Positions 26,648 to 35,823 of a stretch of DNA of 64,000 nucleotides are shown here, piece by piece. The position numbers and the translations under genes are program-made. The notes under the pieces were generated by a model that saw only the letters and a program-made list of their open reading frames with translations, did no database searches and was not told the origin of the DNA. The stretch's first letter is position 1; each line of letters opens with the position of its first letter. The DNA comes from Bacteroidales bacterium (GTDB lineage: Bacteria > Bacteroidota > Bacteroidia > Bacteroidales > UBA932), in contig JAGAKH010000002.1 of the NCBI GenBank assembly GCA_017625725.1, positions 1 through 64,000 of the forward strand, written 5' to 3'.

Positions 26648-28117
26648 TTACTTTGTTAGTTCGTTGAATATTCCTGCGACGATTTCCTTTTCGTCAAAGT
26701 GTATCTTACCTTTTTCTGTTATCTGATAGGTCTCATGGCCTTTTCCTGCGAGAAGGATTGTCGCCCCTTGTCCTGCAATCATTATTGCCGTCCTTATCGC
26801 TTCTTCTCTGTCTTCTATGAAAAGAGATCTTGCCCTTCCGCTCAGGTCCATGCCAGACTTGATGTCGGCCATTATGTCCGAAGTCTTCTCGCTTCTGCTG
26901 TTATCTGAAGTCACTATTATCCTGTCTGCGAGTTTCTGTGCGATTCCGGCCATTTCAGGTCGTTTGGTCTTGTCCCTGTCCCCGCCGCAGCCGAAGAGAC
27001 ATATCAGTTCTCTGTCCGGTGCTATCTTTCTGAGGGTACCGAGCACGTTTTCAAGTGCGTCCGGAGTGTGAGCGTAGTCGATTATCACAGAGATGTCACG
27101 AGGCCCTTTCATGTTCTCCAGTCTTCCTGGTGCAGGAAGAAGCCTGCTCAGTGCAATCAGCACTTCGTCTTCGTCTGCTCCCAGTACCATTGCAGTGGTG
27201 TAGATGGCGAGAAGGTTGTAGGCATTGTGCATTCCGATAAGACAGCTCCAGCTTTCGCGGTTGTCAATTCTCAGAAGCATTCCGTCAAAGCTTTGCTCTA
27301 CTATCCGGCATGTATGGTCTGCTATGCTTCTGCATGAATAGGTCACAACCTTGGCTCTTGTGTTCTGCATCATCACCATTCCGTTTCTGTCATCGATGTT
27401 GGTGATGGCATAGGCATCGGCAGAAAGATCATCAAAGAACTTCTTCTTGCATCTGAGATATTCTGCGAATGTCTTGTGATAGTCCAGATGGTCGTGGGTA
27501 AGGTTGGAGAAGATTCCTACCTTGAAGTCAAGTCCTGCTACCCTGTCCTGCTCGACTCCTATGGAACTGACTTCCATAAAGCAATATTCACATCCTGCCA
27601 GAGTCATCTCATACAGCAGGGAGTTGATAGTGATCGGGTCTGAAGTAGTGTTTACGGCTTCACTTCCTTTCTCTCCTACATAATTCGCTATGGTTGAAAG
27701 AAGACCGCAGCTGTAACCCATGGATGTGAATATCCGGTATAGCAGCGTAGCTGTCGTGGTCTTTCCGTTCGTTCCGGTGATTCCTACGAGTTTCAGTTTT
27801 CTGGAAGGATTGTCGTAGAAGTTTGCAGCCATGACTGCCAATGCATGTCTTGAGGATGCGACCTTGACAAATGTCGTATCCTTATCACCCATATACTTTT
27901 CAGCGGCATCGCTGTCTTCGTATACTATCACTGATGCACCGTTTTCGAGGGCCTTTCCTATGTATTCGTGTCCGTCGATTGCGAAACCCCTGACGGCAAC
28001 AAACATCGCTCCCGGAACCACCTTCCTGGAGTCATTGCAGATTGCGGTCACGTCAATGTCCGTCCTGCCCTTCGTTACAGCATCTCCGCTGCCGGTCAAT
28101 ATCTTTTCCAGTCTCAT
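26648..28117 (-). CDS. murE: UDP-MurNAc-L-alanyl-D-glutamate--diamino acid ligase
   Basis: Adds the third stem-peptide residue. The 489 residues show the ATP loop [14 protein letters not shown] (near residue 115), HDHLDYHKT and [13 protein letters not shown]. The substrate-recognition motif that is usually DNPR in meso-diaminopimelate enzymes reads DNSR here (SDNSRSEKT); the arginine that contacts the diaminopimelate carboxylate is kept, so this is probably still a diaminopimelate ligase. It overlaps ftsI by four bases. Confidence 0.95.
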   Translation of the reverse strand: MRLEKILTGSGDAVTKGRTDIDVTAICNDSRKVVPGAMFVAVRGFAIDGHEYIGKALENGASVIVYEDSDAAEKYMGDKDTTFVKVASSRHALAVMAANFYDNPSRKLKLVGITGTNGKTTTATLLYRIFTSMGYSCGLLSTIANYVGEKGSEAVNTTSDPITINSLLYEMTLAGCEYCFMEVSSIGVEQDRVAGLDFKVGIFSNLTHDHLDYHKTFAEYLRCKKKFFDDLSADAYAITNIDDRNGMVMMQNTRAKVVTYSCRSIADHTCRIVEQSFDGMLLRIDNRESWSCLIGMHNAYNLLAIYTTAMVLGADEDEVLIALSRLLPAPGRLENMKGPRDISVIIDYAHTPDALENVLGTLRKIAPDRELICLFGCGGDRDKTKRPEMAGIAQKLADRIIVTSDNSRSEKTSDIMADIKSGMDLSGRARSLFIEDREEAIRTAIMIAGQGATILLAGKGHETYQITEKGKIHFDEKEIVAGIFNELTK

Positions 28118-30249
28118 TTCAGCACAATCCTTATTGTCTCACCTTTCTTGTATTCTTTCCCTGGTTCGGGTGTCTGTTCCACCACATGGCCCATTCCTTC
28201 GTAGTGGCATCTGTATCCGCTGTTCTCTATTGCATAGAGTGCGTCCATAAGCCCATATCCTTTGACATCAGGAACCGGAGCGCTCCCTTTCCTACCTGTG
28301 GCAATGAATCCGCTCTTCATTTCAGGCACTGAATTTCTCTCTTCCAGCTTTCTGCTCCATTCCGTATCTCTTGCCCAAAGGTTGTCCACGATTTCCCTGT
28401 AAGCCTTAGCCGGGGAGTCTCCTCCGTACAAACTGCCTTTGGAAAGGGTTGTGTAGGCAGTTATTATGGCTGTATATTTCGGCTCGTCGGCAGGGAAGAA
28501 TCCGACGAATGTAGCTTGATAGCGTCTTTCATTGTTTTCGTTAATATACGGATCCTTGCTGCCTCCTCTTTCCTTTTTGCTGAGTGCCACTCGTGCGGTA
28601 CCTGTCTTTCCGGCAACCTTGCATTTCGCATTCTTCAGCTGCCTTCCTGTTCCCTCGGCAGTCACAGCCTTCAGTGCCCTTGTCATTGTATCTGCCGTCG
28701 CTTTAGAACAGATGGAGGCGTTCAGGATGGATGGTCCGAACTTCTCTACAACCTTCCCGTCGCTTTCAAATGACTCTATCAGGTACGGCTTCATCATTTT
28801 TCCGCCGTTGGCGATGGCATTATATAATGTTACGATCTGCAGAGGGGTTTCCATTACTGCATATCCTATGGATGACTGCACCAGGTCTGTCTTCCAGCTT
28901 ATCCTTGACATGTCTGGCAGCTTGGAACCGCCTCCTCCCTTTTCTGTAATGTCAAATTCGAAATCTTCTCCGAGCCTGTACTCGTGTAGCCTTCTGATGA
29001 AAGCATGAGGGTCGTCTTCGTAATTATCCTTTACAAGACGTCTGAAGACATAGTTGGAAGATATCTTGAAACCGTCGAGGACTGAAATCCTGTCGGTTTT
29101 ATTGTTCTTCTCGTAATTGATGATATATTGGTCCTTTTCTATATGCCCCATGTCCTTCATCACTCCGCCGCAGGTAGGAATCATCGTATTGAGTGTTACA
29201 TCCGTGTCATCCAGAAGGGTCATGAGGGTCGCGGTCTTGAATACCGATCCGGGTTCTCCGGGTCTTCCAATTGCCATATTGTAGTATTCACCGAATTCTC
29301 CTTTACTGTTTCTTGACAGATTCACCATCGCCCTTACCGCACCACTCTCCACATCCATTATCACGCAGCAGGCTCCTTCCACCCGTTCATCTGCTGTGAT
29401 GTGTCTGCGCATAGCCTTATCGGCAATGTCCTGGATTTCAATGTCCAGGGTTGTCCTGATGTCCTTTCCATGCTCAACGGGTATGGATGTGCTGTCGTTG
29501 TCCTTTATCCATCCCCTTTTGTCCGTTACCCTTCTCCATTCTACTCCTTCCTTTCCATGCAGGATGTAATTGTACTGTCCTTCAATTCCGATATATTTAT
29601 CCTTTTTCGGGTCTGAACTGTTATATCTTATATATCCGAGTACTCGTCCTGCAAGATCTTCATAAGGGAAATGCCTGGCCTCGTTTTTAGTCACCTTGAG
29701 CCCACCTTTGTATCTGCCTTCGCGGAAAAGAGGTAGAGCCTTGATCTTCATCATGGTGTCGTAATCAACACCTCTTGTTATGCAGAAATTCTTTCTTCCA
29801 TCGTTCTTCTCTCTGCTATCCCTCTTGGTTATGATATTACGGTAATACCAGTCTTTGTCGTGTTCTCCAAGTAGCTCAGCCAGTCCTTTTGACAGGGCTT
29901 CAGCACTTCTTCTCCATTCTTTCTCCAGTTTTTCTCCATTCTTTTTGTCTCCAGCGTAATAGGCTTTCCTCACCGTACAGTCCATGTATATGTCATATTC
30001 CGGTACTGAGGTTACGAGTAGTCTGCCTTTGTGGTCAAGGATGGAGCCTTTGTCTGGCTTTATCTTTTGTTCGCTCTTGCCGGGGCGGAACTTGCTCTCC
30101 CAATCAGAGTCTGGTTCCCATGCGGTCTGAAGGTAGATGATCTTGCCGATGATGGCTATAGAACACAGAAGGAACAGACCGTAGAAATACCACAGGATCC
30201 TGCTGGTCCTGTGTTTCTCTCCATTCTGTATGTCTGTTCTTTTCTTCAT
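28114..30249 (-). CDS. ftsI: Septal transpeptidase (penicillin-binding protein) FtsI with PASTA domain
   Basis: Class B PBP that cross-links septal peptidoglycan. 711 residues: one N-terminal membrane helix (about 20-40), a PBP dimer domain, and a transpeptidase domain with the catalytic motifs SVFK (in GEPGSVFKTATLM), SSN (KISSNYVF) and KTGTA. The last 65 residues form a single PASTA domain (PVPDVKGYGLMDALYAIENS), absent from E. coli FtsI but common in Bacteroidota. It precedes murE (overlap) and follows ftsL by four bases. Confidence 0.95.
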   Translation of the reverse strand: MKKRTDIQNGEKHRTSRILWYFYGLFLLCSIAIIGKIIYLQTAWEPDSDWESKFRPGKSEQKIKPDKGSILDHKGRLLVTSVPEYDIYMDCTVRKAYYAGDKKNGEKLEKEWRRSAEALSKGLAELLGEHDKDWYYRNIITKRDSREKNDGRKNFCITRGVDYDTMMKIKALPLFREGRYKGGLKVTKNEARHFPYEDLAGRVLGYIRYNSSDPKKDKYIGIEGQYNYILHGKEGVEWRRVTDKRGWIKDNDSTSIPVEHGKDIRTTLDIEIQDIADKAMRRHITADERVEGACCVIMDVESGAVRAMVNLSRNSKGEFGEYYNMAIGRPGEPGSVFKTATLMTLLDDTDVTLNTMIPTCGGVMKDMGHIEKDQYIINYEKNNKTDRISVLDGFKISSNYVFRRLVKDNYEDDPHAFIRRLHEYRLGEDFEFDITEKGGGGSKLPDMSRISWKTDLVQSSIGYAVMETPLQIVTLYNAIANGGKMMKPYLIESFESDGKVVEKFGPSILNASICSKATADTMTRALKAVTAEGTGRQLKNAKCKVAGKTGTARVALSKKERGGSKDPYINENNERRYQATFVGFFPADEPKYTAIITAYTTLSKGSLYGGDSPAKAYREIVDNLWARDTEWSRKLEERNSVPEMKSGFIATGRKGSAPVPDVKGYGLMDALYAIENSGYRCHYEGMGHVVEQTPEPGKEYKKGETIRIVLK

Positions 30250-30253
30250 CTGT

Positions 30254-30613
30254 TTATTTCAATATGTCTGCCGGCTTTTCCGGGGCCATCAATTCAGATC
30301 CGCTTTCAATCAACATCTGCTCTATTGTGCTCATCCTGTTCATGCTGGCGATTTCACAGGTCTTTTCCGCATGCCTTATCTTCAGGGTGTCGATTGTGTA
30401 TTTGTTTCTTTCCACAGCCAGCATAGCCTGTTCCGTCTTGTAGCTCAGCCATATGCTCACCCATCCAAGAATAAAGGCATACAATATGAATGGGAAAAGC
30501 CGATGGACCTGCATCCTCATCAATATGTCCCCTCGGCCGATGGAAAGAACAGTTTCCTTTATGGCTTTGATTATTGCTTTCCAATCAATATCCTTAAAAC
30601 TCACTATCTTCAT
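30254..30613 (-). CDS. ftsL: FtsL-like cell division protein
   Basis: A 119-residue bitopic protein with a basic N-terminus, one hydrophobic helix (about residues 37-57) and a periplasmic heptad-like coiled coil (KTEQAMLAVERNKYTIDTLK). Sequence similarity to E. coli FtsL is not visible; the call comes from topology, size and its fixed place between rsmH and ftsI. The frame is open to a TTG at 30634 inside rsmH, but ATG 30613 starts one base after the rsmH stop and is preferred. Confidence 0.82.
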   Translation of the reverse strand: MKIVSFKDIDWKAIIKAIKETVLSIGRGDILMRMQVHRLFPFILYAFILGWVSIWLSYKTEQAMLAVERNKYTIDTLKIRHAEKTCEIASMNRMSTIEQMLIESGSELMAPEKPADILK

Positions 30614-30614
30614 C

Positions 30615-31523
30615 TTATTCCTCCTTCTGAGCAATTCTCAATTTTGCACTCCTGGCTCTTGTATTGGAAGCTATTTCACTTTCCTGAGGAAGAATCGGCT
30701 TGCGGTTTACTGCAGTAAGCGGTGCTGTCGTGTTCCCGAAGAAATCCTTCTCGGCTCTGCCGTCAATATTTCCGGTCTTTATGAAATTCTTGACCATCCT
30801 GTCTTCAAGAGAATGATAGGTGATGACGACCAGCTTTCCTCCCGGCTTCAAAGCTTCAGCAGCTCCGCTAAGGAATTTTTCAAGGGACCTCATTTCCTGA
30901 TTCACTTCAATTCTCAATGCCTGATATACCTTGGCCAGAAACTTATGCTCTGCGAATTTCGGAAGGGCGCTTTCAATGGCTTTGCCAAGGTCTGTGGTTG
31001 TCAGGATAGGGGAGACATTCCTTGCTTTGCAGATAAGATTTGAAATCTTACGGCTGTTGTCTACTTCTCCGTACATCCTCAGTATCCTTTCCAGGTCCTC
31101 CTGCTCGTAGCTGTTCACTATGTCTGCAGCATTTCTGTCGGCTTCCTGATTCATCCTCATATCCAGAGGAGCTTCATATCTGAAGGAGAAGCCTCTTTCG
31201 GCCGTGTCGAACTGGTGAGAGGATACTCCCAGATCGGCCAGAACTCCGTCTATCCCGTCTTTGAAACCCTGGTGAAGGACGTGGTTGTGTATCCAGCGGA
31301 AATCGCTGCGTATCAATGTAAGGCGAGAGTCATCGATGCGGTTGCCTATTGCATCCATGTCGCGGTCAAAAGCGAGCACACGGCCATTTTGTGATAAGCG
31401 TGAAAGAATTTCGGCTGTGTGCCCGCCTCCGCCGAATGTGGCATCAGCGTAGACCCCGTCAACAGGACCTACCAAAGCGGACACACTCTCGTCCAATAGT
31501 ACTGATGTATGATATTCTGACAT
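30615..31523 (-). CDS. rsmH: 16S rRNA (cytosine(1402)-N(4))-methyltransferase
   Basis: Methylates N4 of C1402 in the decoding centre. The 302 residues begin YHTSVLLDESVSAL and carry the SAM-binding DATFGGGGHTAEIL, then DLGVSSHQFDTAERGFSFR, a hallmark of RsmH (MraW). Second gene of the dcw cluster, 14 bases after mraZ, as in most bacteria. Confidence 0.97.
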   Translation of the reverse strand: MSEYHTSVLLDESVSALVGPVDGVYADATFGGGGHTAEILSRLSQNGRVLAFDRDMDAIGNRIDDSRLTLIRSDFRWIHNHVLHQGFKDGIDGVLADLGVSSHQFDTAERGFSFRYEAPLDMRMNQEADRNAADIVNSYEQEDLERILRMYGEVDNSRKISNLICKARNVSPILTTTDLGKAIESALPKFAEHKFLAKVYQALRIEVNQEMRSLEKFLSGAAEALKPGGKLVVITYHSLEDRMVKNFIKTGNIDGRAEKDFFGNTTAPLTAVNRKPILPQESEIASNTRARSAKLRIAQKEE

Positions 31524-31537
31524 TTCCGGCCCTCCTT

Positions 31538-31993
31538 CTATCTAAGATCAGACAGTGAACCGGCAATTGAAATGAATTCTTCGTTGGAAATGAAGCTGGA
31601 CTCAAAATTCTCTTTGGCCCAGATTTCGATCTTGTAATCGTTGCCGGAGAAAACGACTTCCTTGTTCACACCGATCATTTCCAGAAGTTTCTTTGGAATG
31701 GAGATTCTGCCGAGTCTTGCATCGGGCTCTACCATTGCACAATTGTGCATGTATGCTCTCCAGAATTTAGCGTGATTTTCATTGAAAGTCGGGTTGAGTC
31801 TTGATCGTACCTCCTCCGACTGGCGTTCCCACTCGCTGACAGTGTACATCTCGAGGCATTTCGCGAAATTGTCCTTGTGGACAACGAACCTCATGTCGCT
31901 GCCGGCGGGCATAATGCTTTTGAAGGCGGCAGGGAAAATCAGTCTTCCCTTGTCGTCAACCTTAACATTATATTCGCCAAAAAACTTAACCAT
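31538..31993 (-). CDS. mraZ: Transcriptional regulator MraZ
   Basis: DNA-binding regulator of the dcw cluster with the double SpoVT/AbrB-like fold. The first half begins FFGEYNVKVDDKGRLIFP and the second half repeats the DxxGR-type motif (VEPDARLGRISIPKKLLE). The 151 residues are close to E. coli MraZ (152). In E. coli and Mycoplasma MraZ binds short direct repeats upstream of its own gene; a matching triple repeat lies at 32039-32068. First gene of the 15 kb division operon. Confidence 0.95.
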   Translation of the reverse strand: MVKFFGEYNVKVDDKGRLIFPAAFKSIMPAGSDMRFVVHKDNFAKCLEMYTVSEWERQSEEVRSRLNPTFNENHAKFWRAYMHNCAMVEPDARLGRISIPKKLLEMIGVNKEVVFSGNDYKIEIWAKENFESSFISNEEFISIAGSLSDLR

Positions 31994-32027
31994 TTTTTAT
32001 GTCTTCTTTCTTTCACGCTTATGGGTA

Positions 32028-32068
32028 CAAAAATAGGCATATTTTTCCATTTTCTTCCACTTTCTTAC
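32028..32068 (-). promoter_or_regulatory. dcw promoter with candidate MraZ operator
   Basis: Minus-strand TATTTTTG (32035-32028) is a perfect -7 element. Immediately upstream are three 10-base direct repeats in reverse-strand order: GTAAGAAAGT (32068-32059), GGAAGAAAAT (32058-32049) and GGAAAAATAT (32048-32039). Three purine-rich boxes at a 10-base period next to the mraZ promoter match the layout of MraZ sites in other bacteria, although those have the core TGGGA or GTGG. Confidence 0.55.
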
Positions 32069-32249
32069 AAATTTTTACACAATTTTTTCAACATCCTTCC
32101 CTTGGGATTTGTGGAAAAGTAGGCTGTTTTGCAGGTCTTGATATTTTTTATAGCGATGGTCAGTCATCGCGTCATAACCAGAATGATGTGGGAAGCAAGA
32201 TATCAGACAATTATATCTTTTGACTATACTTTAAATCTTAAATAGTTAG

Positions 32250-32257
32250 TAACTTTG
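32250..32257 (+). promoter_or_regulatory. -7 element before the M23 lipoprotein gene
   Basis: TAACTTTG matches TAnnTTTG and ends 17 bases before the ATG at 32275; the -33 element is displaced (TTTG at 32219-32222). The rest of 32069-32249 shows no gene. Confidence 0.55.
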
Positions 32258-32274
32258 CCTGCAAACGTACAGAT

Positions 32275-33531
32275 ATGCGAAGGTTAAATATGATATTGAT
32301 TGCTGTCGCTGTTGTAGTTGCATGCGGCAGGGGACAGGAAGATGGGTTGTCAGAATCAGCTTATGAGGTGTGTCAAGCAAAGGAGCATCAAGGGGAGGCA
32401 TGTCCTGATTCTTTGACCTGTGTGGCGGGAAAGGTAAAGAAGGGTCAGTTCTTTTCTAACCTGATGACTGATCTGGGAATGACTGCCCAGGAGGCTTACG
32501 ACCTGACCCAAGCATGCGATACAGTTTTCGACGTACGTTCTCTGCGTGTAGGCAATGCCTATAAGGCGTATTACGATGAAGATGAATCCGGCTCAGAGAT
32601 GCTTGTAAAGGTGGTCTATGACCGTGACAGATCATCTCAGATCATCTTTGACTGTATCCCACCATATGAAGTGAGCCTTTTTGAGAAACCGGTAACAGTT
32701 GAGAGCCGCTATGCGGAAGTGACCATAACCACCTCCCTTTGGAATGACATGCTTGATGCCGGGGTGTCTCCACTCCTGATTGTCGACCTTTCGGATATAT
32801 ATGCATGGACCGTAGATTTCTTCGCACTTCAGAAGGGGGACAGATTCAAGGTCCTTTATGATGAAAGGATATGCGACGGTGAAGTCATCGCAATAGACAC
32901 GGTAAGATATGCTCTTTTTACCCATGACAGCCAGGAACTTCCCATGGTCATGTACAATCAGCATGACGGAGGCAATATCTGGTGGAATGAAAAGGGGGAG
33001 AGCATGAGAAAGGCCTTCCTGAAGGCTCCTCTTAAATACTCCAGAATCAGTTCCGGATTTTCATATGCACGTAGACATCCTGTCACCCGTAAGGTCAGGC
33101 CTCATACCGGAGTGGATTATGCAGCTCCTAAGGGAACGCCGGTGATGAGCATCGGAGACGGAGTGGTTACAAGCAAGAAATATGAAGGGGCAGGCGGAAA
33201 TACGGTAAGGATCCGACACAATTCTGTCTATTCGACAGCTTATCTCCATCTTTCAGGATATGCAAAAGGACTGAAGGTCGGTCAGAGGGTCCGTCAGGGT
33301 GAAGTGATCGGATATGTAGGCTCTACTGGCCGCTCTACAGGGCCTCATCTGGATTTCCGTGTATGGAAGAACGGCACGCCGATAAATCCTCTTAAGATGG
33401 ATTCTCCTCCGGCAGAGCCGCTTAAGAAAGAAAATATGCCGGCTTTTGAAAAAGCGGCAGCGGCATGCCGTGCAAGGATAGATACCATCCAGGCACGATC
33501 TGCCGCCGCTGTTCTGTTTGAAAGACTCTGA
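32275..33531 (+). CDS. M23-family peptidase, predicted lipoprotein
   Basis: A 418-residue envelope protein. The first 17 residues form a signal sequence with a lipobox (VVVAC), so it is probably lipid-anchored. The middle resembles the OapA/LysM-like N-terminal region of M23 proteins. The C-terminal M23 (LytM) domain has HTGVDYAAPKGTPV near residue 280, but the usual HxH zinc/catalytic motif reads HLD in TGPHLDFRVW, replacing the last zinc-ligand histidine by aspartate. It may still bind zinc through Asp, or act as an activator like EnvC. Ends two bases from the convergent glpF. Confidence 0.86.
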   Translation: MRRLNMILIAVAVVVACGRGQEDGLSESAYEVCQAKEHQGEACPDSLTCVAGKVKKGQFFSNLMTDLGMTAQEAYDLTQACDTVFDVRSLRVGNAYKAYYDEDESGSEMLVKVVYDRDRSSQIIFDCIPPYEVSLFEKPVTVESRYAEVTITTSLWNDMLDAGVSPLLIVDLSDIYAWTVDFFALQKGDRFKVLYDERICDGEVIAIDTVRYALFTHDSQELPMVMYNQHDGGNIWWNEKGESMRKAFLKAPLKYSRISSGFSYARRHPVTRKVRPHTGVDYAAPKGTPVMSIGDGVVTSKKYEGAGGNTVRIRHNSVYSTAYLHLSGYAKGLKVGQRVRQGEVIGYVGSTGRSTGPHLDFRVWKNGTPINPLKMDSPPAEPLKKENMPAFEKAAAACRARIDTIQARSAAAVLFERL

Positions 33532-33532
33532 T

Positions 33533-34291
33533 CTAGAACAAGAGAAGGTAGGTGAGTGCAGCCAGGACTCCTCCGGCGATAGGGCCGGCAACCGGAACCC
33601 AGCTGTATGCCCATCCGCTGTCACGTTTTCCCTTCATAGGAAGAATCGCATGTGCGATGCGTGGTGCAAGGTCTCTTGCAGGATTGATCGCATATCCGGT
33701 AGCTCCTCCGAGCGACATTCCTATCGCCATGATAAGGCAGGTTACAGGAATTGCTCCCAATTCTCCCATTCCGATGTGGAGATGTGCTCCTTCGGCATCA
33801 AGTGTAGGAATGTTTGCGTCGAGTCCGAATACCAGAATCACAAATACAAGCAGCCAGGTGCCTACTGTCTCGCAGAAGAAGTTGCGAAGCTTGTGTCCCT
33901 CGATTGCCGGCATTGTACAGAATGTGCCGAGTTTTGTGTCGGGATCTTCTGTGGCATCGTAATGGTCTTTGTAGAACAGCCATACAAGGACAGCTCCCAT
34001 GAATCCTCCCAACATCTGGGCTATGATATAGCCGGGAACGGCACTCCATGCCATGGTTCCGGCTATGGCACATCCGATGCTTACTGCTGGATTGAGGTGG
34101 GCACCGGAAACTGAGCCCGCAATGAAGACTCCCACCATTACTGCGAATCCCCATCCCATTGTGATGACGATCCAGCCTGCTCCCTGAGCCTTGCTTCTGT
34201 TAAGGCCTGTTGCAGCACATACGCCGTCTCCAAGGAGTATCAGCACCATTGTGCCGAGGAACTCGAATAAATACTGATTGAACATTTCCAT
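33533..34291 (-). CDS. glpF: Glycerol uptake facilitator (aquaglyceroporin)
   Basis: A 252-residue MIP-family channel with six membrane helices and both NPA half-helices: SGAHLNPAVSIG near residue 65 and GYAINPARDLAPR near residue 200. The Asp directly after NPAR (NPARD) is diagnostic of glycerol facilitators as opposed to water-only aquaporins. It lies 32 bases after glpK, so glycerol uptake and phosphorylation are coupled in one unit. Confidence 0.93.
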   Translation of the reverse strand: MEMFNQYLFEFLGTMVLILLGDGVCAATGLNRSKAQGAGWIVITMGWGFAVMVGVFIAGSVSGAHLNPAVSIGCAIAGTMAWSAVPGYIIAQMLGGFMGAVLVWLFYKDHYDATEDPDTKLGTFCTMPAIEGHKLRNFFCETVGTWLLVFVILVFGLDANIPTLDAEGAHLHIGMGELGAIPVTCLIMAIGMSLGGATGYAINPARDLAPRIAHAILPMKGKRDSGWAYSWVPVAGPIAGGVLAALTYLLLF

Positions 34292-34323
34292 GCTTAGATA
34301 TTGTTTCAGTTGTTATAAATATG

Positions 34324-35811
34324 TCATTTTCCTGTCAGAGTGCGACGGATGGCATCTGCCCATCCTTCTTTGAGGGTGGTTACCGCTTCTGCCGGTGCTT
34401 CCGGTCTGAATTCGGTCTCGACTCCCCATTGGCTCTTTATGTGGTCGATGCTTTCCCAATATCCCACAGCCAGTCCTGCCAGGTAGGCCGCTCCAAGAGC
34501 TGTCGTTTCCGTAACGGTAGGTCTGATTACGGATGTCCCGAGAATATCGGCCTGGAACTGCATCAGAAGATTGTTCCTGGAGGCTCCTCCGTCAACCTTC
34601 AGCTCCTTCAATGTGCAGCCGGCATCCCTCTGCATGGCATTTACTATATCCATTGTCTGGAATGCGATCCCTTCAAGTGCAGCCCTTGCAATGTGGGCAG
34701 CAGTTGTGCCTCTGCTGATTCCGTAGATGCTACCTTTGGCATACTGATCCCAGTGCGGGGCACCTAATCCGGTAAGGGCGGGTACGAAGTAGACGCCGCC
34801 ATTGTCCGGAACGCTGGCAGCCAGCTCTTCTACCTCTGATGATGAACGGATGATTCCAAGTCCGTCACGCAGCCACTGTACTACGGATCCTGCCACGAAG
34901 ATACTTCCCTCAAGGGCATAGTTCACTGTATCTCCTATTTTCCATGCAATTGTAGTGAGAAGGTTGTTGGATGACATGATAGGCCTTTCACCGCTGTTCA
35001 TCAGGAGAAAACATCCTGTTCCGTATGTGTTCTTTACTGAGCCCGGTTCCGTGCACATCTGTCCGAACAAGGCTGCCTGCTGGTCTCCTGCAATGCCCGC
35101 GATAGGCACTTCATGTGCAAAGAGGGTGGTCTTGGTGTATCCGTATACCTCGCTTGAAGACTTCACTTGTGGCATCATGGATTCCGGTATGTCGAAAAGG
35201 CTCAGGAGCTCCTTGTCCCACTCAAGGCTGTGGATGTTGAAAAGCATTGTCCTGGATGCATTGGTCACATCCGTCACATGGACCTCACCTCGTGTAAGCA
35301 TCCATATCAGCCATGTGTCCACAGTTCCGAATCTGAGCCGTCCTTCCTCTGCCTTCTGCCTTGCACCGGGTACGTTTTCCAGAATCCATCTTATCTTGGT
35401 CGCACTGAAGTAGGCGTCTATTATAAGACCTGTCTTGCTGCGGATCAGGTCGGTACGTCCGTCCCTTTTGAGATGGTCGCAGAATTCGGAAGTTCTTCTG
35501 TCCTGCCATACTATGGCGTTGTATACAGGCTCTCCGGTCTCTGCATCCCAAACGATAGTGGTTTCCCTCTGGTTCGTGATTCCGATGGCTGCTATGTTCA
35601 GTCCGTTGATGTCAATGGATGTGATTGCCTCAGCTATGACAGAAGCCTGTGATGACCAGATCTCCATCGGATTGTGCTCAACCCAGCCCGGTTTAGGGAA
35701 TATCTGGGTGAACTCTTTCTGTGACACGGCCTTTGTGTGGCCATGCTCGTCAAAAACTATTGCCCTGGAACTGCTGGTTCCCTGGTCAAGGGCAAGTATG
35801 TACCTGTTCAT
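34324..35811 (-). CDS. glpK: Glycerol kinase
   Basis: Phosphorylates glycerol to sn-glycerol 3-phosphate, trapping it after entry through GlpF. The 495 residues are of the FGGY family: N-terminal [15 protein letters not shown] phosphate-binding loop, GVTNQRETT-type segment ([13 protein letters not shown]) and the C-terminal [15 protein letters not shown]. glpD is not in the window. It lies 12 bases after miaB and before glpF. The link to miaB is probably only transcriptional. Confidence 0.97.
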   Translation of the reverse strand: MNRYILALDQGTSSSRAIVFDEHGHTKAVSQKEFTQIFPKPGWVEHNPMEIWSSQASVIAEAITSIDINGLNIAAIGITNQRETTIVWDAETGEPVYNAIVWQDRRTSEFCDHLKRDGRTDLIRSKTGLIIDAYFSATKIRWILENVPGARQKAEEGRLRFGTVDTWLIWMLTRGEVHVTDVTNASRTMLFNIHSLEWDKELLSLFDIPESMMPQVKSSSEVYGYTKTTLFAHEVPIAGIAGDQQAALFGQMCTEPGSVKNTYGTGCFLLMNSGERPIMSSNNLLTTIAWKIGDTVNYALEGSIFVAGSVVQWLRDGLGIIRSSSEVEELAASVPDNGGVYFVPALTGLGAPHWDQYAKGSIYGISRGTTAAHIARAALEGIAFQTMDIVNAMQRDAGCTLKELKVDGGASRNNLLMQFQADILGTSVIRPTVTETTALGAAYLAGLAVGYWESIDHIKSQWGVETEFRPEAPAEAVTTLKEGWADAIRRTLTGK

Positions 35812-35823
35812 CTTATGTGGTTA

